A stretch of DNA of 64,000 bases from Paramecium octaurelia (lineage: Eukaryota; Ciliophora; Oligohymenophorea; Peniculida; Parameciidae). The notes below the pieces were generated by a model. It did no database searches. It was not told the DNA's origin and saw only the letters and a program-made list of their open reading frames with translations. Positions 23,620 through 34,235 of the stretch are shown here, one piece after another. Location of the stretch: the NCBI GenBank assembly GCA_905182995.1, contig CAJJDP010000135.1:179230-243229 (forward strand). Direction: 5' to 3'. Numbering within the stretch: position 1 is the first letter of the stretch; the number at the start of each line of letters is the position of its first letter. A program made the position numbers and the translations under genes.

Positions 23620-23718
23620 CATTATTAATTACTTATAGCTTTAATTATATATAACTTTATAACTTCTAATTAATAAATAACCAGAATCAATTTAATGTTA
23701 GATAATGATAAATGATAA

Positions 23719-25040
23719 TTTAATGTCTGGTCCTTATATTTGTTTGGTAGATCGATATGAATTTGATTCAATAAAAGAAGTAGAAAAATTGTTATTATAT
23801 TTATATTATAAAATTCACATAAATGGTTTAGAATAACTTCCAGTTCCTAGATTGAGTAATGTTCTTAACCTATCAATTTCATCCTTTAATCTCCTATTTT
23901 CTTGAATAACATTATAGTTAGAATTGGCTATAAATAATAATAGATTTGATTACATAGTTCAATTCTATTTGAAGATTATGGCTTTTAAAGAATTTAGGAT
24001 TGCTATTACTATTATAGCATTTATTATTGTTATTTCTAAAGTTATTCAATTTGAATTTTGAGATGCTGATTCTCTTGCTCTAAATCTCCAGCACTTTATA
24101 ATACATATTCTAGTTCATCAAAGCCTTTCCTAATAAATTAATAATGTATTTTACATACTTTAGAGTATCTAGTTCTTATTTCAATCTCTAATTTTCTTTT
24201 TACAATGCTTCACACTACTTCTTGTTGTCCTCGAAAGAATATTTTGATAATTTCATCTAATCTAATTCGATTCTCAATGATCTATTTTCTTATTCTAATT
24301 GATTTCTATCTGCAATGAATCTAGCTGTAAGTTCTCTAATTTCCCTGTCTACTTGAATCCTTCTTTGAAGCTCATTTTGATATCTCTGATCCTCACTTTC
24401 CTTATCCCTATTTTAATATTTAACTCTCCACTATTCACATTCCATTTATAACAAGGCCAGTTTCTTTTCGTATTCCCCTATCTTGACTCTTTGAGATATC
24501 ACTTCGTTTTCAACTAAATCAACTCCCTTGTATCTCATCTCGCTAGTATTAAGTAGTTGCTAAAAGTGAGTATTTTCTTCTCTCAATCGATCATTTTCAA
24601 CAGTAAGTAGAAATACAACCATGTAGATGTCTTCTCCTAACCAGGGTTTATTTGGAGGTTGTCCACCTTGCATGTCTTGGAAATTGGGTCTTTCTTCAAT
24701 GATTTTGGATTGTATCTGTTGTAATTGGAACTTCATTCTTTATTCCTATTGAATTTGCGAAATGGATTGAGGGATATCCCTATTGGGTTGCATAGGTGGT
24801 CTATACTCCATAATAAATTTATTTATTTTTATTGGTAATATGAATTAATATATTTATTAATGTTTTCATAATGCTCTCAAATTGTTGTTGCTTTTTTTCA
24901 AAGTTGTCCTCCTCTACTCAATATCTTATCTTTAAAAGACATTCTTTAGATTCTCATTTTTGTCCTTCATTCTTCAAATAGGAAAGACTCTACTTCTTGT
25001 GGTATCTTTGTGGTCGTATTAAAATGCATTTACTTTGAAT
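23719..25040. repeat. Exact direct duplication 2, left copy (1322 bp)
   Basis: Identical, as far as read, to 25042-26363 at an offset of 1323. It ends in CTTTGAAT directly before an N at 25041. It contains the entire 313-aa coiled-coil gene. Confidence 0.9.
23815..24811 (-). CDS. Coiled-coil protein, unrecognised (313 aa), copy A
   Basis: Start at 24811 (MEYRPPMQPNRDIPQ), TGA at 23815. Introns 24130-24158 (29 nt) and 23928-23953 (26 nt). A Pro-rich head (about 60 residues, ending NKPWLGEDIYMVVFLL) precedes a long coiled coil (ENDRLREENTHFQQLL, IRELTARFIADRNQLEQE) with a Gln-rich linker and a C-terminal coil NVIQENRRLKDEIDRLR. The conserved-looking W-L-G-E-D-I-Y segment before the coil may be a docking site. 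No family recognised; a cytoskeletal or basal-body role is a guess from composition. Identical to the gene at 25138-26134. Confidence 0.75.
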
Positions 25041-25041
25041 N
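25041..25041. other. Single-N assembly junction
   Basis: One undetermined base sits exactly between the end of the left and the start of the right copy of duplication 2. This is the same arrangement as at 17208. Confidence 0.95.
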
Positions 25042-26363
25042 TTTAATGTCTGGTCCTTATATTTGTTTGGTAGATCGATATGAATTTGATTCAATAAAAG
25101 AAGTAGAAAAATTGTTATTATATTTATATTATAAAATTCACATAAATGGTTTAGAATAACTTCCAGTTCCTAGATTGAGTAATGTTCTTAACCTATCAAT
25201 TTCATCCTTTAATCTCCTATTTTCTTGAATAACATTATAGTTAGAATTGGCTATAAATAATAATAGATTTGATTACATAGTTCAATTCTATTTGAAGATT
25301 ATGGCTTTTAAAGAATTTAGGATTGCTATTACTATTATAGCATTTATTATTGTTATTTCTAAAGTTATTCAATTTGAATTTTGAGATGCTGATTCTCTTG
25401 CTCTAAATCTCCAGCACTTTATAATACATATTCTAGTTCATCAAAGCCTTTCCTAATAAATTAATAATGTATTTTACATACTTTAGAGTATCTAGTTCTT
25501 ATTTCAATCTCTAATTTTCTTTTTACAATGCTTCACACTACTTCTTGTTGTCCTCGAAAGAATATTTTGATAATTTCATCTAATCTAATTCGATTCTCAA
25601 TGATCTATTTTCTTATTCTAATTGATTTCTATCTGCAATGAATCTAGCTGTAAGTTCTCTAATTTCCCTGTCTACTTGAATCCTTCTTTGAAGCTCATTT
25701 TGATATCTCTGATCCTCACTTTCCTTATCCCTATTTTAATATTTAACTCTCCACTATTCACATTCCATTTATAACAAGGCCAGTTTCTTTTCGTATTCCC
25801 CTATCTTGACTCTTTGAGATATCACTTCGTTTTCAACTAAATCAACTCCCTTGTATCTCATCTCGCTAGTATTAAGTAGTTGCTAAAAGTGAGTATTTTC
25901 TTCTCTCAATCGATCATTTTCAACAGTAAGTAGAAATACAACCATGTAGATGTCTTCTCCTAACCAGGGTTTATTTGGAGGTTGTCCACCTTGCATGTCT
26001 TGGAAATTGGGTCTTTCTTCAATGATTTTGGATTGTATCTGTTGTAATTGGAACTTCATTCTTTATTCCTATTGAATTTGCGAAATGGATTGAGGGATAT
26101 CCCTATTGGGTTGCATAGGTGGTCTATACTCCATAATAAATTTATTTATTTTTATTGGTAATATGAATTAATATATTTATTAATGTTTTCATAATGCTCT
26201 CAAATTGTTGTTGCTTTTTTTCAAAGTTGTCCTCCTCTACTCAATATCTTATCTTTAAAAGACATTCTTTAGATTCTCATTTTTGTCCTTCATTCTTCAA
26301 ATAGGAAAGACTCTACTTCTTGTGGTATCTTTGTGGTCGTATTAAAATGCATTTACTTTGAAT
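25042..26363. repeat. Exact direct duplication 2, right copy (1322 bp)
   Basis: Identical, as far as read, to 23719-25040. Identity ends after CTTTGAAT at 26363, where unique sequence leads into the casein kinase gene. Confidence 0.9.
25138..26134 (-). CDS. Coiled-coil protein, copy B (probable assembly duplicate)
   Basis: Base-for-base the same as 23815-24811 with the same two introns (25453-25481 and 25251-25276), the same 313 codons and the same flanks. Silent-site identity makes a true recent paralog unlikely. It probably represents the same locus as copy A. Confidence 0.5.
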
Positions 26364-26463
26364 AACTATGAATATGCGTTGGAATTAAAATAGAATTCAC
26401 TAATTGAGATCCATTTAATAAACTAGAGTAATTGATGTCATTATTAGAATCAATAAATTAAAA
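26135..26463. other. Divergent intergenic region
   Basis: Just over 300 bp between the coiled-coil gene (minus) and the casein kinase gene (plus); most of it lies in the duplicated block. No motif can be supported. Confidence 0.6.
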
Positions 26464-27761
26464 ATGGATAATCCATTGGGCAACCGAAACTTATCAAATA
26501 CTTACTTATAACAATAGAATTACAAGCTCATCCAGCGTTTAGGAATGGGTGCATTTGGAGAGATTTATTTGGCTTAAAACAAACAGAAAGAGGAATACGC
26601 TATAAAATTAGAAAGAACCAATTGCCAATATCCACAGATTCTATATGAGGCCAAAGTCTATGCTTTCCTTCACCAGGATTCTCAATAATTAGACAAAGGT
26701 AATCTACTAAATTCAATTTCTCAGGCATCCCCAAGATCTTTGGAGCAGCAACTGAAGGTGATTATAATTACTTGGTAATGGAGCTTTTGGGAAAATCAAT
26801 TGAAGATTTGTTTGCTTAATGTCATCGCAAATTATCCATCAAAACAGTATTATCAATATAAAATCAGGTGTGTATGCTTGCTGAACAAATGGTTTCCAGA
26901 CTTGAATTAATGCATTCGCGATCCTTCATACATCGTGATGTGAAGCCTGATAACTTCCTTATGGGGATTGGTAAGAAGCAGGCTAAACTCTACGTCGTAG
27001 ATATGGGATTAGCCAAAAGATATTTGACTAAGGACGGACACATTCCATTTAAAGAAAATAAACCACTTACAGGGACTGCTCGTTATGCAAGTATTAATAC
27101 TCATTTGGGATATGAACAAAGTCGAAGAGACGACCTTGAAGGCTTGGCTTATGTTCTTGTTTATTTAGCCAAAGGCACTCTACCCTGGATGAATCTAGTA
27201 TGCAACAATAAAAATGACAAATACGTTCTAATCAAAGAAAAGAAAATTAAAACAAGCACTGAGCAACTCTGTTCAGGATTACCTGAAGAAATGGCTTTGT
27301 ACTTGAATTATGTTAAGAAATTGAAGTTTGAAGAGAAACCAGATTATAATTATTTAAGGAATCTCTTCAAATAAACGTTACAAAAATAAAACCTTTAATT
27401 GGATTACATCTACGATTGGACCAAACCTGAAAAAAGAAGATAAGAAAACGATCAAATGGATGATATCCGAAAAGTTAAGGAAGAAATTGCCAATAAAGAA
27501 ATGGATCCTAAATTAAAACAAGTTCCACCTTAACAGCCTGCAAAAGCTTAATCCATCATTGCACCCAAACCCTAACCAATCAATTCTCCAAAAGAAAATC
27601 AAAAAGTCCAATAGAAATAAATTCGGCCTCAATCTGCTCAAAAACCCATCGTTCCTAAAAGACCTCAATTACAAACTTAATAAGGCAAAAAACCTCCAGT
27701 AGAACCTAGAGTAGCAGCACCAAGAATTGTAATTAATAAAGAACCTTATACTAAATATTGA
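26464..27761 (+). CDS. Casein kinase 1 family Ser/Thr kinase
   Basis: Start at 26464 ([15 protein letters not shown]) with the Gly loop [13 protein letters not shown], the ATP-anchoring Lys in EEYAIKLE (about residue 47), [12 protein letters not shown] (about 147) and the CK1-specific [21 protein letters not shown] replacing the APE motif. One 26-nt intron, 26699-26724. Total 423 residues: kinase to about 300, then a basic, Pro/Gln/Lys-rich tail ([13 protein letters not shown]). The metal-binding DFG is DMG here ([10 protein letters not shown]), keeping the Asp. CK1s are usually constitutively active with tail-mediated inhibition, and the tail here could serve that. The substrates are unknown. 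It converges on the next minus-strand gene with 84 bp between stops. Confidence 0.95.
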
Positions 27762-27845
27762 TTTCTTATTTTAGAAGGTTTTATTTAAATCTAATGACTT
27801 TCATGTTTATTGCACTTAATTTATACTATTATAATTATTTTATTA

Positions 27846-29936
27846 TCAATTATTTTATTACTATTAATCCTCTATTGCTTAAATCAACTTAATTGCGTAA
27901 GCCACACTTTCAAATTAATTTTGAGGCAACTCCATCAATTAGTTTTTGAACTCCTTTTTGTAATACTTTCTAAAATTTGTTTCAAAGATAACTTATTTGT
28001 CTTTTGAATATTGCAGAATCTCCTTCAATAAGTTAACAAAATCACTTTGGATTTAGTTGGCATATGTGTTCTAATACTTGGTTTAAAAGCTCTTCAAAAT
28101 CTTTTGTAAAGATGCAGAACTCGGGATTGTTTATTGACTAGTCAAACCCTTAAATATTCTGTACACACTTGGTCTATAATAGTTTTTCTCTGTTCCCAAT
28201 ACATCTGCACTTAATATTTGATTCTGTATGTCAATCCAATTCTGAGTCTTCCTTTAATTTTGCACTGTGCTGAACAACTCTTTTGGAATTGCCACCTTCT
28301 ATCTTAGGAAAATTGTGGATTATTATTTGCACTCATAGCCCTATTCATAATAAAGGAACAATTTGTGGAGAGTCTCACTTGACACTCTGTAGAATCGAAG
28401 AAACAATTCCATAAGAAATTTCAATCTCTTAGCCCTTATTTACAAAGCTGCGGATTCTTTATTGATGATCAACTCATTGATCTCCTGACTCTCATATAGC
28501 TAATTTTCTAATTCAATAGTTGCCTCCATAAGAGCTTCCTCTTATTTTGCAGCCACCAGAGTTTCCATTTATCCTGCTGAATTTATAATCTAAGCGAAGT
28601 CTTGGAATTGCAAATTCTGCCTTCTTGTAATACAAACCATGTCCTTCAATTATTACAATTGTTGTTCAGTCAAATTTGTTTATGGTTTCTAAGATAATTA
28701 GTTTAATATTATTAAATCTGTTCGAAGATGACTCGTAAACTTGATTAATCTAGTATCTAGAATGCACTCTACGTATCCATAAAACAGCAATTTCAATTAA
28801 CTTTAATGAACACAATCAGCGATCAAATCAAAAATGAATGAATACTGTTTAAATTAATCATTCTATAATATTTTTTAGATCTAAGTCTCTATAAGTTAAG
28901 AGGTAGCATTCTTTTATCCCTGGGTAATTAAAAAATACGTCAATTAAATCAATTCACATATTTCTTCAGGGAGTACTTTATCTTGAGGAAATTACAGCAC
29001 AAAATTGCTTTATTTGTCATAAAACAATTGTAAAATATCCTTATCCTCATCAGCTAATTGATATTCAAATTATTTCCTTTTTTTATTTCTAATTTCTTCA
29101 ATTTCTGTAAAGTGTTCTTTAAGTCGAGGGTAAATTCTTGAGATTTATTAAAAATATTATGAGATGTCCTGGTTTTTATATAATTATTGTAGATGATTTA
29201 CAAATTTTTCCAAACTATAAAAATTCTATTATGTTTAATGAATCAAATCCAACTTAAGTACGTCCTTAAATACTGCACTCAGTACAATAAGATGAGGACA
29301 AAGCTGTTAGGCAATAATGATAGAGTCCTTTTTGATTAAATCAATAAAAGTTTTCATGCTTTTATCTTTATCAATAACTTAAAAATAAATAGTTTCGGTT
29401 TCAAGCAATTCAATTTGTGTTATTTTTAAAGTATATTAACTTGAAAATCTAACTTCTTCTATTTTGCCTAATAAATTGGATAGCGCCTCTTTGCAGTAGT
29501 CATCTTCAATTCCATCGATTAATGCCTAGATTTAATTGCATTGTTCTTCTCTAGCCAATTCAAATTCTTGTATTTTGTTTTTCGAAGCGAACATTACCTA
29601 AGCATTAAATATAAGCATTTTCAAGTCCTGAATATTATGATTTAAGTATTCCATTGATTATTTTAAGTAACTTTGTACTCCAATCATTTACAAGGCCAAA
29701 TACCTTGCCAATGTGCTGCCAAATTACTCAAGAATATTGTATAAATGCTGATTTGGAGTTGGTGGAGTATGATTGATATCTGGAATCGTTGAAAGTTCCT
29801 TAGTATCTTATCCAAATCTAAAAATGAATATTGAGGTATACATTGCACTTTACTAGAAGATGGTGATTTGTGTAGGATAATCTGAAATGGGATGATTAAT
29901 AAAGGAGAATTAATCTTAAGTTATTGCCTATTACAT
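27846..29936 (-). CDS. Large helical protein, unrecognised (696 aa)
   Basis: Single exon with no in-frame TGA over 697 codons and very many TAA/TAG Gln codons. Start at 29936 (MQQAITQDQFSFINHP). The protein is almost wholly alpha-helical by composition, with amphipathic stretches such as GSTLARYLALQMIGVQS, LPEEICELIQLTYFLI and RAKRLKFLMELFLRFYR, and no transmembrane helix or low-complexity tail. It resembles tethering-complex or HEAT-type proteins in overall feel, but I cannot place it. The gene sits 53 bp downstream of the Rpp20-like gene on the same strand. Confidence 0.8.
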
Positions 29937-29989
29937 GATATTAATTGGAATTTATTATGAAAAAAATTAATAATACTTAACTTAGGAAT

Positions 29990-30287
29990 TCATATTAATA
30001 ATTATTTGGTCAACTCTATGTGAATACCAGACTTGTTATCCTGAGAGCTAGTCTTTATCTTATAGGTGATCCCACAATATTGATCATTTATTTATAAAGC
30101 AATCCTCACACATTTTTCAATACTCGCAGACATTCCATGTATTAAAACTGTTTGAATGCTTAATTAGAGTTTTGTTAAATATTTACCCTTCTTCAAACAA
30201 TTAAATGATTCTTTTAATATATCGATTGATGTGAGCATCATGTTTAACAAAAATCTCATTGAAGGCAGCTTTTTTATGAATTTTCAT
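29990..30287 (-). CDS. Alba-domain protein, Rpp20/Pop7-like (89 aa)
   Basis: Rpp20/Pop7 is an Alba-fold subunit of RNase P and RNase MRP, binding the P3 arm of their RNAs. Start at 30287 (MKIHKKAAFNEIF). One 28-nt intron (30159-30186). The core reads INRYIKRIIQLFEEG, then the Alba signature IQTVLIHGMSASIEKCVRIAL, which corresponds to HAMGAAINRAINLAL in Pop7, and ends YKIKTSSQDNKSGIHIEL, like the family's ending with an NSAIHIKL-type strand. At 89 residues it is a bare Alba domain, shorter than human RPP20 (140). An Rpp25/Alba-like assignment is the main alternative. Too small to be found without splicing. Confidence 0.6.
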
Positions 30288-30423
30288 CTATTAAATTATA
30301 ATATATATATACTAAAAAAGAACTTTAATAAATTATTCATCCGATGCATTCAATTTGATATGTTCATATTCATAGTTTGACCTAGTATATTGAATATAGT
30401 CTAAAATTTTATAAATAAAATAA

Positions 30424-32315
30424 ATGAAAAATAAAAGATCAATCTTCTAAGAATAACAGCCAGATCATGATTTGGTTCGAAAGTAGAATGAAATCAATTT
30501 ATAACCAGCAGTATAAGTATATAGAATGTATACTTCATTACATACAGTAGCTTAAGCAGAATAAGTGGCTGATTCTTTGTCATCAATAGATTTCATACAA
30601 AAACAATGTGAAAAGAGCATGAAGGTTAGAGATTTTGCTATGTATGCTGCTTAATTTTTCAAATATGAACATTACAATTTTGGCCAAACAATAATGAATT
30701 AAGGAGATTATGGAGATAGATTTTATTTGTTACTAAATGGTGAAGTAGGAGTATACATGAAACGATCAAATGATGATATTTAGAATGAGATGGACTGCTT
30801 GACTTAGTAGAATAATGAGGCAAATAATGTTGCAAACAATTCTTTAAAGAAAATGAAGAGTGTTGTATTGACTTAACTAAACAAATACGATTTAGCCTTA
30901 AGAATGTTAATAGATAATCCTATGTACTACAATAATGGAGTTCCTATGTTCAAGAAAGTGTGGCAATATTATTCAGGTTAATGCTTTGGTGATTAAGCAC
31001 TAATTCATGATCAACCAAGATCAGCAAGTATAGTGGTGGTATCAGAAGAGGCACACTTGATATCAATGAATAAACATGATTATAGATTGGTTTGCGAGAA
31101 ACAGATTCAGGAATAGAATGCTAATGTGGATTATTTTATGAAATTGTTTAATGGAGCTAGCAAATTTACAGTCACCAAATTTATTTAGAATTTGAGAACC
31201 ATTCAATTCTCAGCATAAACAATATTGTGGAAGGAGGGAGATGAACCCAAATTCTATTTTTTGATTTTGAAGGGTAGAGTGCAATTATATCGGTATATTT
31301 CAGAAGAAATGATTACTTAACATGCCAGTAGAAAGAAGAAGAAGATCATATTGAGTCAATTATCAGATAATGCATTTGTCGGTCAAGAAGAGATAATTGA
31401 ATCTCTTCCTTGTCGATTGTATTCATGTTAGGTCTTGGATAATACGACAGCCTATTACATGGAGGCTAATGAATTCAACAATCTCAAAAAGAACTTCCCA
31501 GACATTGTGAAATTATTGAAAGACAAGAGTTCTTTAATTTCTGAATATATGAACAACAGATAAAATAACATCATCTCTATATTGTCATAACACGAACATT
31601 AACAAAAGGAACCACCTCAATTGATGATCACAGAAAGAAAAACTGTGTAAGAGATATTCAAAGATCCCCATGATAGACCAGACAAGAATGATATCAGATC
31701 ATAAAAACCTAAGATACTCTTGCAAACTGAAATTGCTCATTAGAATATGTTGTATCATTTGAAGAAAAAACCGACTGATGCCAAATCCAAATTCTTGATG
31801 GTCGACACAAGTCTAATTGAGTAAATCAGAGATAGAGTATCCAGAAAGGTATGGACCGGGGCTGAAAAGAAGTAGAGAGTTAAAACTACCAATCTAGAAG
31901 AAAATTAGATTTTGATTACCAGAGTTTAAAGCGCCATCAATAAAAAGACTATTCAAATGCAGAGTTTTGAATCCCTTGAAACTGTACTTTAAATCACTTC
32001 TACTAATCCTTTTTTTACTTCTCCAACCTTTGTGACTTCCACAACCAACACTGTCCCTCTCATTTAAAGATCCTGGAATCCAACAAGCAAATAATTAAGA
32101 GCTAAATTAAAAAAGACATTGAGTTGCAGTCGGAACACACTTCCAACTCGACACTCTGAAAATGAGGATATATTCTCGCAATTCCAGCCCCCTAAAAGAA
32201 TTCATACATCCAAATCTCCTTAAAGAAGAATGTAAGATAATTTTATTATTATTATACAAGTTACTCAGCTTTTGGATCTTACAAAAAGAATGATAAATTT
32301 TTAAGTTACATTTGA
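30424..32315 (+). CDS. Protein with two cyclic-nucleotide-binding domains (620 aa)
   Basis: Start at 30424, one intron at 32232-32260 (29 nt) that is essential: without it the frame runs on toward the next gene. Domain 1 starts near residue 84 (FGQTIMNQGDYGDRFYLLLNGEVGVYM) and has a phosphate-binding cassette at about 188, FGDQALIHDQPRSASIV, with the key Arg kept and the usual FGE as FGD. A ~45-residue insertion splits the first barrel. Domain 2 begins near residue 264 (ILWKEGDEPKFYFLILKGRV) but its cassette is degenerate (FVGQEEIIESLPCRLYS), so it may not bind nucleotide. A basic, Ser/Thr-rich tail follows. No kinase domain or channel is attached. Confidence 0.88.
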
Positions 32316-32502
32316 TATAATTTTTTATTATCCATACAATTTTGTAATTATTATAACATCCCCACTAAGATACATATATACAATGTAGGAACAAATGTTA
32401 AAGTAATAAATAATATATACAAAACACAATGAGCTTATTTGTGACTTAATATCTCAAACTAGTTTTAATGTGAATTTAATAAAATAAATTATATTTAAAA
32501 TA

Positions 32503-33537
32503 ATGTTATTAGTTTTCTTGATTCCATGTGTTCTCTGTGTATAGAAGAATTTAGAAAAGGTGTGGATTGATACAGGTATTCCATATATGTACATCCTAGA
32601 TTCTGGAGATGCTTAGGCATTGGCAATTCTATATGCAGCCTTCAACTTCAATGTATTAGGAATTTCAACTATTTATGGAAAGACATCGTAATTTATTTAA
32701 TGAATTAGAGCTGAAAAAGCAGGAGAAAATGCTCTCAAGTTAACTACGAATATCTAAATGCCTTATCATATTCCAGTCATACAAGGATTAGATCTTCCAT
32801 ACAATAATCATTCATGTGTGAATTCACATGGTGAGGGAATGTACCAAGCCAATATATTTCCTGACCACCAAATCCCTATATTTAGTCAAGATTTAACCAA
32901 GGAACTTAATATTTAAATTGAATATCGAAGCAAGAATTCAACTGTATAGATAATAATATAAATCTTAGTTTACACTTCTCTTGTTAGGAGCAGCTACCAA
33001 TTTTGCAAAATTGCTTTAGAGATTTCCTGAAAGAATAAAGTCAATAGGAAGAGTCATAATTGTTGGTGGAGACACAGATGGATGTGATCCAAATTACAAT
33101 TGTGATCCAGAAGCTCTACAAATCTTCCTGGAAATCCTTTAAGCCAACAACATACAAATCACATTCATCCCTAAAGCAGAATAAGAGATTCCACAAAAAT
33201 ATCTAGATGCTTTAAGATCATTTGATAAGAAATTAAGCAATTGGGCTCTTGGCATGATAGAGTAAAGTACCTTCTCTTTGCATAAGTGTAATTCATCAAA
33301 TCATATGTTTTAGTATTGGGAGTCTATCTCCTTTCTAATAGGGATTAATTAAAAATTGAGAAATACGGAGTGGAAATAGAAGAGAATAGTAATTGCAAGG
33401 GATATGTTAATTTCTTTGAAACTTCATTGCCTAATAAGGTAGAAGTAGTGACATAAATTACATTGGATAAATTTTTCAATAACTTAGTTTAAATCATAGC
33501 CAAAGCAGCAAGAGGAGCTTTGATGAAAGATGAATGA
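32503..33537 (+). CDS. Secreted nucleoside-hydrolase family protein, catalytic Asp lost
   Basis: Inosine-uridine nucleoside hydrolases cleave ribonucleosides with Ca2+ held by Asp residues. Start at 32503 gives a signal peptide (MLLVFLIPCVLC). Four introns are removed: 32576-32599, 32688-32708, 32944-32968 and 33288-33313, leaving 312 residues. Family marks: WIDTDSGDAQALAIL (usual DTDPGxDDALAIL), LLLLGAATNFAK (GPLTNLA), VIIVGGDTDG, and YNCDPEALQIFL (FNxxxDPEAA). The two Asp after the Gly are Ala and Gln here, the Glu before FN is Asn, and the C-terminal metal Asp region reads HKLGVYLL instead of HDxxA. So the fold is clear but Ca2+ binding looks lost. I infer a pseudoenzyme or altered chemistry, secreted or vacuolar. 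Confidence 0.82.
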
Positions 33538-33699
33538 GTTTAATGTTTAAGTGAGGTCTATATATTTATTATTGTAATTTTATTTTGAATATATACCATA
33601 AAGTTATAGTTTAATTAATTACATTGATGTGTGCATTTAATATTATTTCATCAATTTGATAGGGGAGGCATCAAATGAATTTAGGTTTAAAGAATTGAA

Positions 33700-34231
33700 T
33701 TGAAACATATTCAGAGACTTAAAACTAGAAAATGTTGTATTAGATTCAGAAAGTCACACTCTATTAAGAGATTTTGGTTATCCAAAAAGGGAGTCTCAGA
33801 GGAAGAATTAAATAATATATTTTTGGTCCCCTTCATACTTGCTACCAAAAGATATTATCTAAATAAGAACACAGCAGAATGGCAGATTGGTTTGGATAAG
33901 GAGTAATGACATACGAATTATTGGTTGCCATGACAATATCAGAAGAGGACCATTAAAAATATCTAGAAGGGTATCTACTGAGGCAAAATCATTTATTGTA
34001 GCTGTTGATTACTGTTTATATTGAAGCTTCTAAATAGAGATTCGAATAAGAGATTAGGAGCTAATTTAGATGCAGAAGAAATTCGAAAACATCCTTGGTG
34101 AGTTAACATTAGTTGGAAAGATTGTTATGATAGAAAATTGAAACCATATAATAACAGGAGAGACATTCAATAATGTACCTTTGAGACTCAACTTTATGGA
34201 TATTGATGAAAATAAAAATAAGATTACATGA
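33700..34231 (+). pseudogene. AGC-type protein kinase pseudogene (C-terminal half)
   Basis: Kinase landmarks appear in order but in shifting frames: FRDLKLENVVLDSES (catalytic loop, His replaced by Phe) then LLRDFGYPK (DFG region), WSPSYLLPKDI (activation segment), a frame change, then ADWFGQGVMTYELLV (subdomain IX, like VDWWSLGVLTYELLV), another change, then RLGANLDAEEIRKHPW directly followed by an in-frame TGA and VNISWKDCYDRKLKP, the AGC C-terminal extension. The N-terminal lobe with the Gly loop is absent. At least two frameshifts, one internal stop and a lost catalytic His make it dead. It ends just before the convergent orphan gene, whose stop is at 34236. Likely a relic of a duplicated PKA/S6K-like gene. 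Confidence 0.8.
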
Positions 34232-34235
34232 AAAA

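Noticed and set aside
32232..32520. Read-through of the cyclic-nucleotide-binding gene into the nucleoside hydrolase gene
   Set aside because: It happens only if the 29-nt intron 32232-32260 is retained. Splicing gives a natural end at TGA 32313.
33700..33906. A plus-strand frame with LSKKGVSEEELNN that looks like the peroxin 14 N-terminal domain
   Set aside because: The neighbouring frame reads kinase motifs in order (RDLKLENVVLD, DFG, SPSYLLP), which is far stronger. The Pex14-like look is a chance product of the shifted frame.
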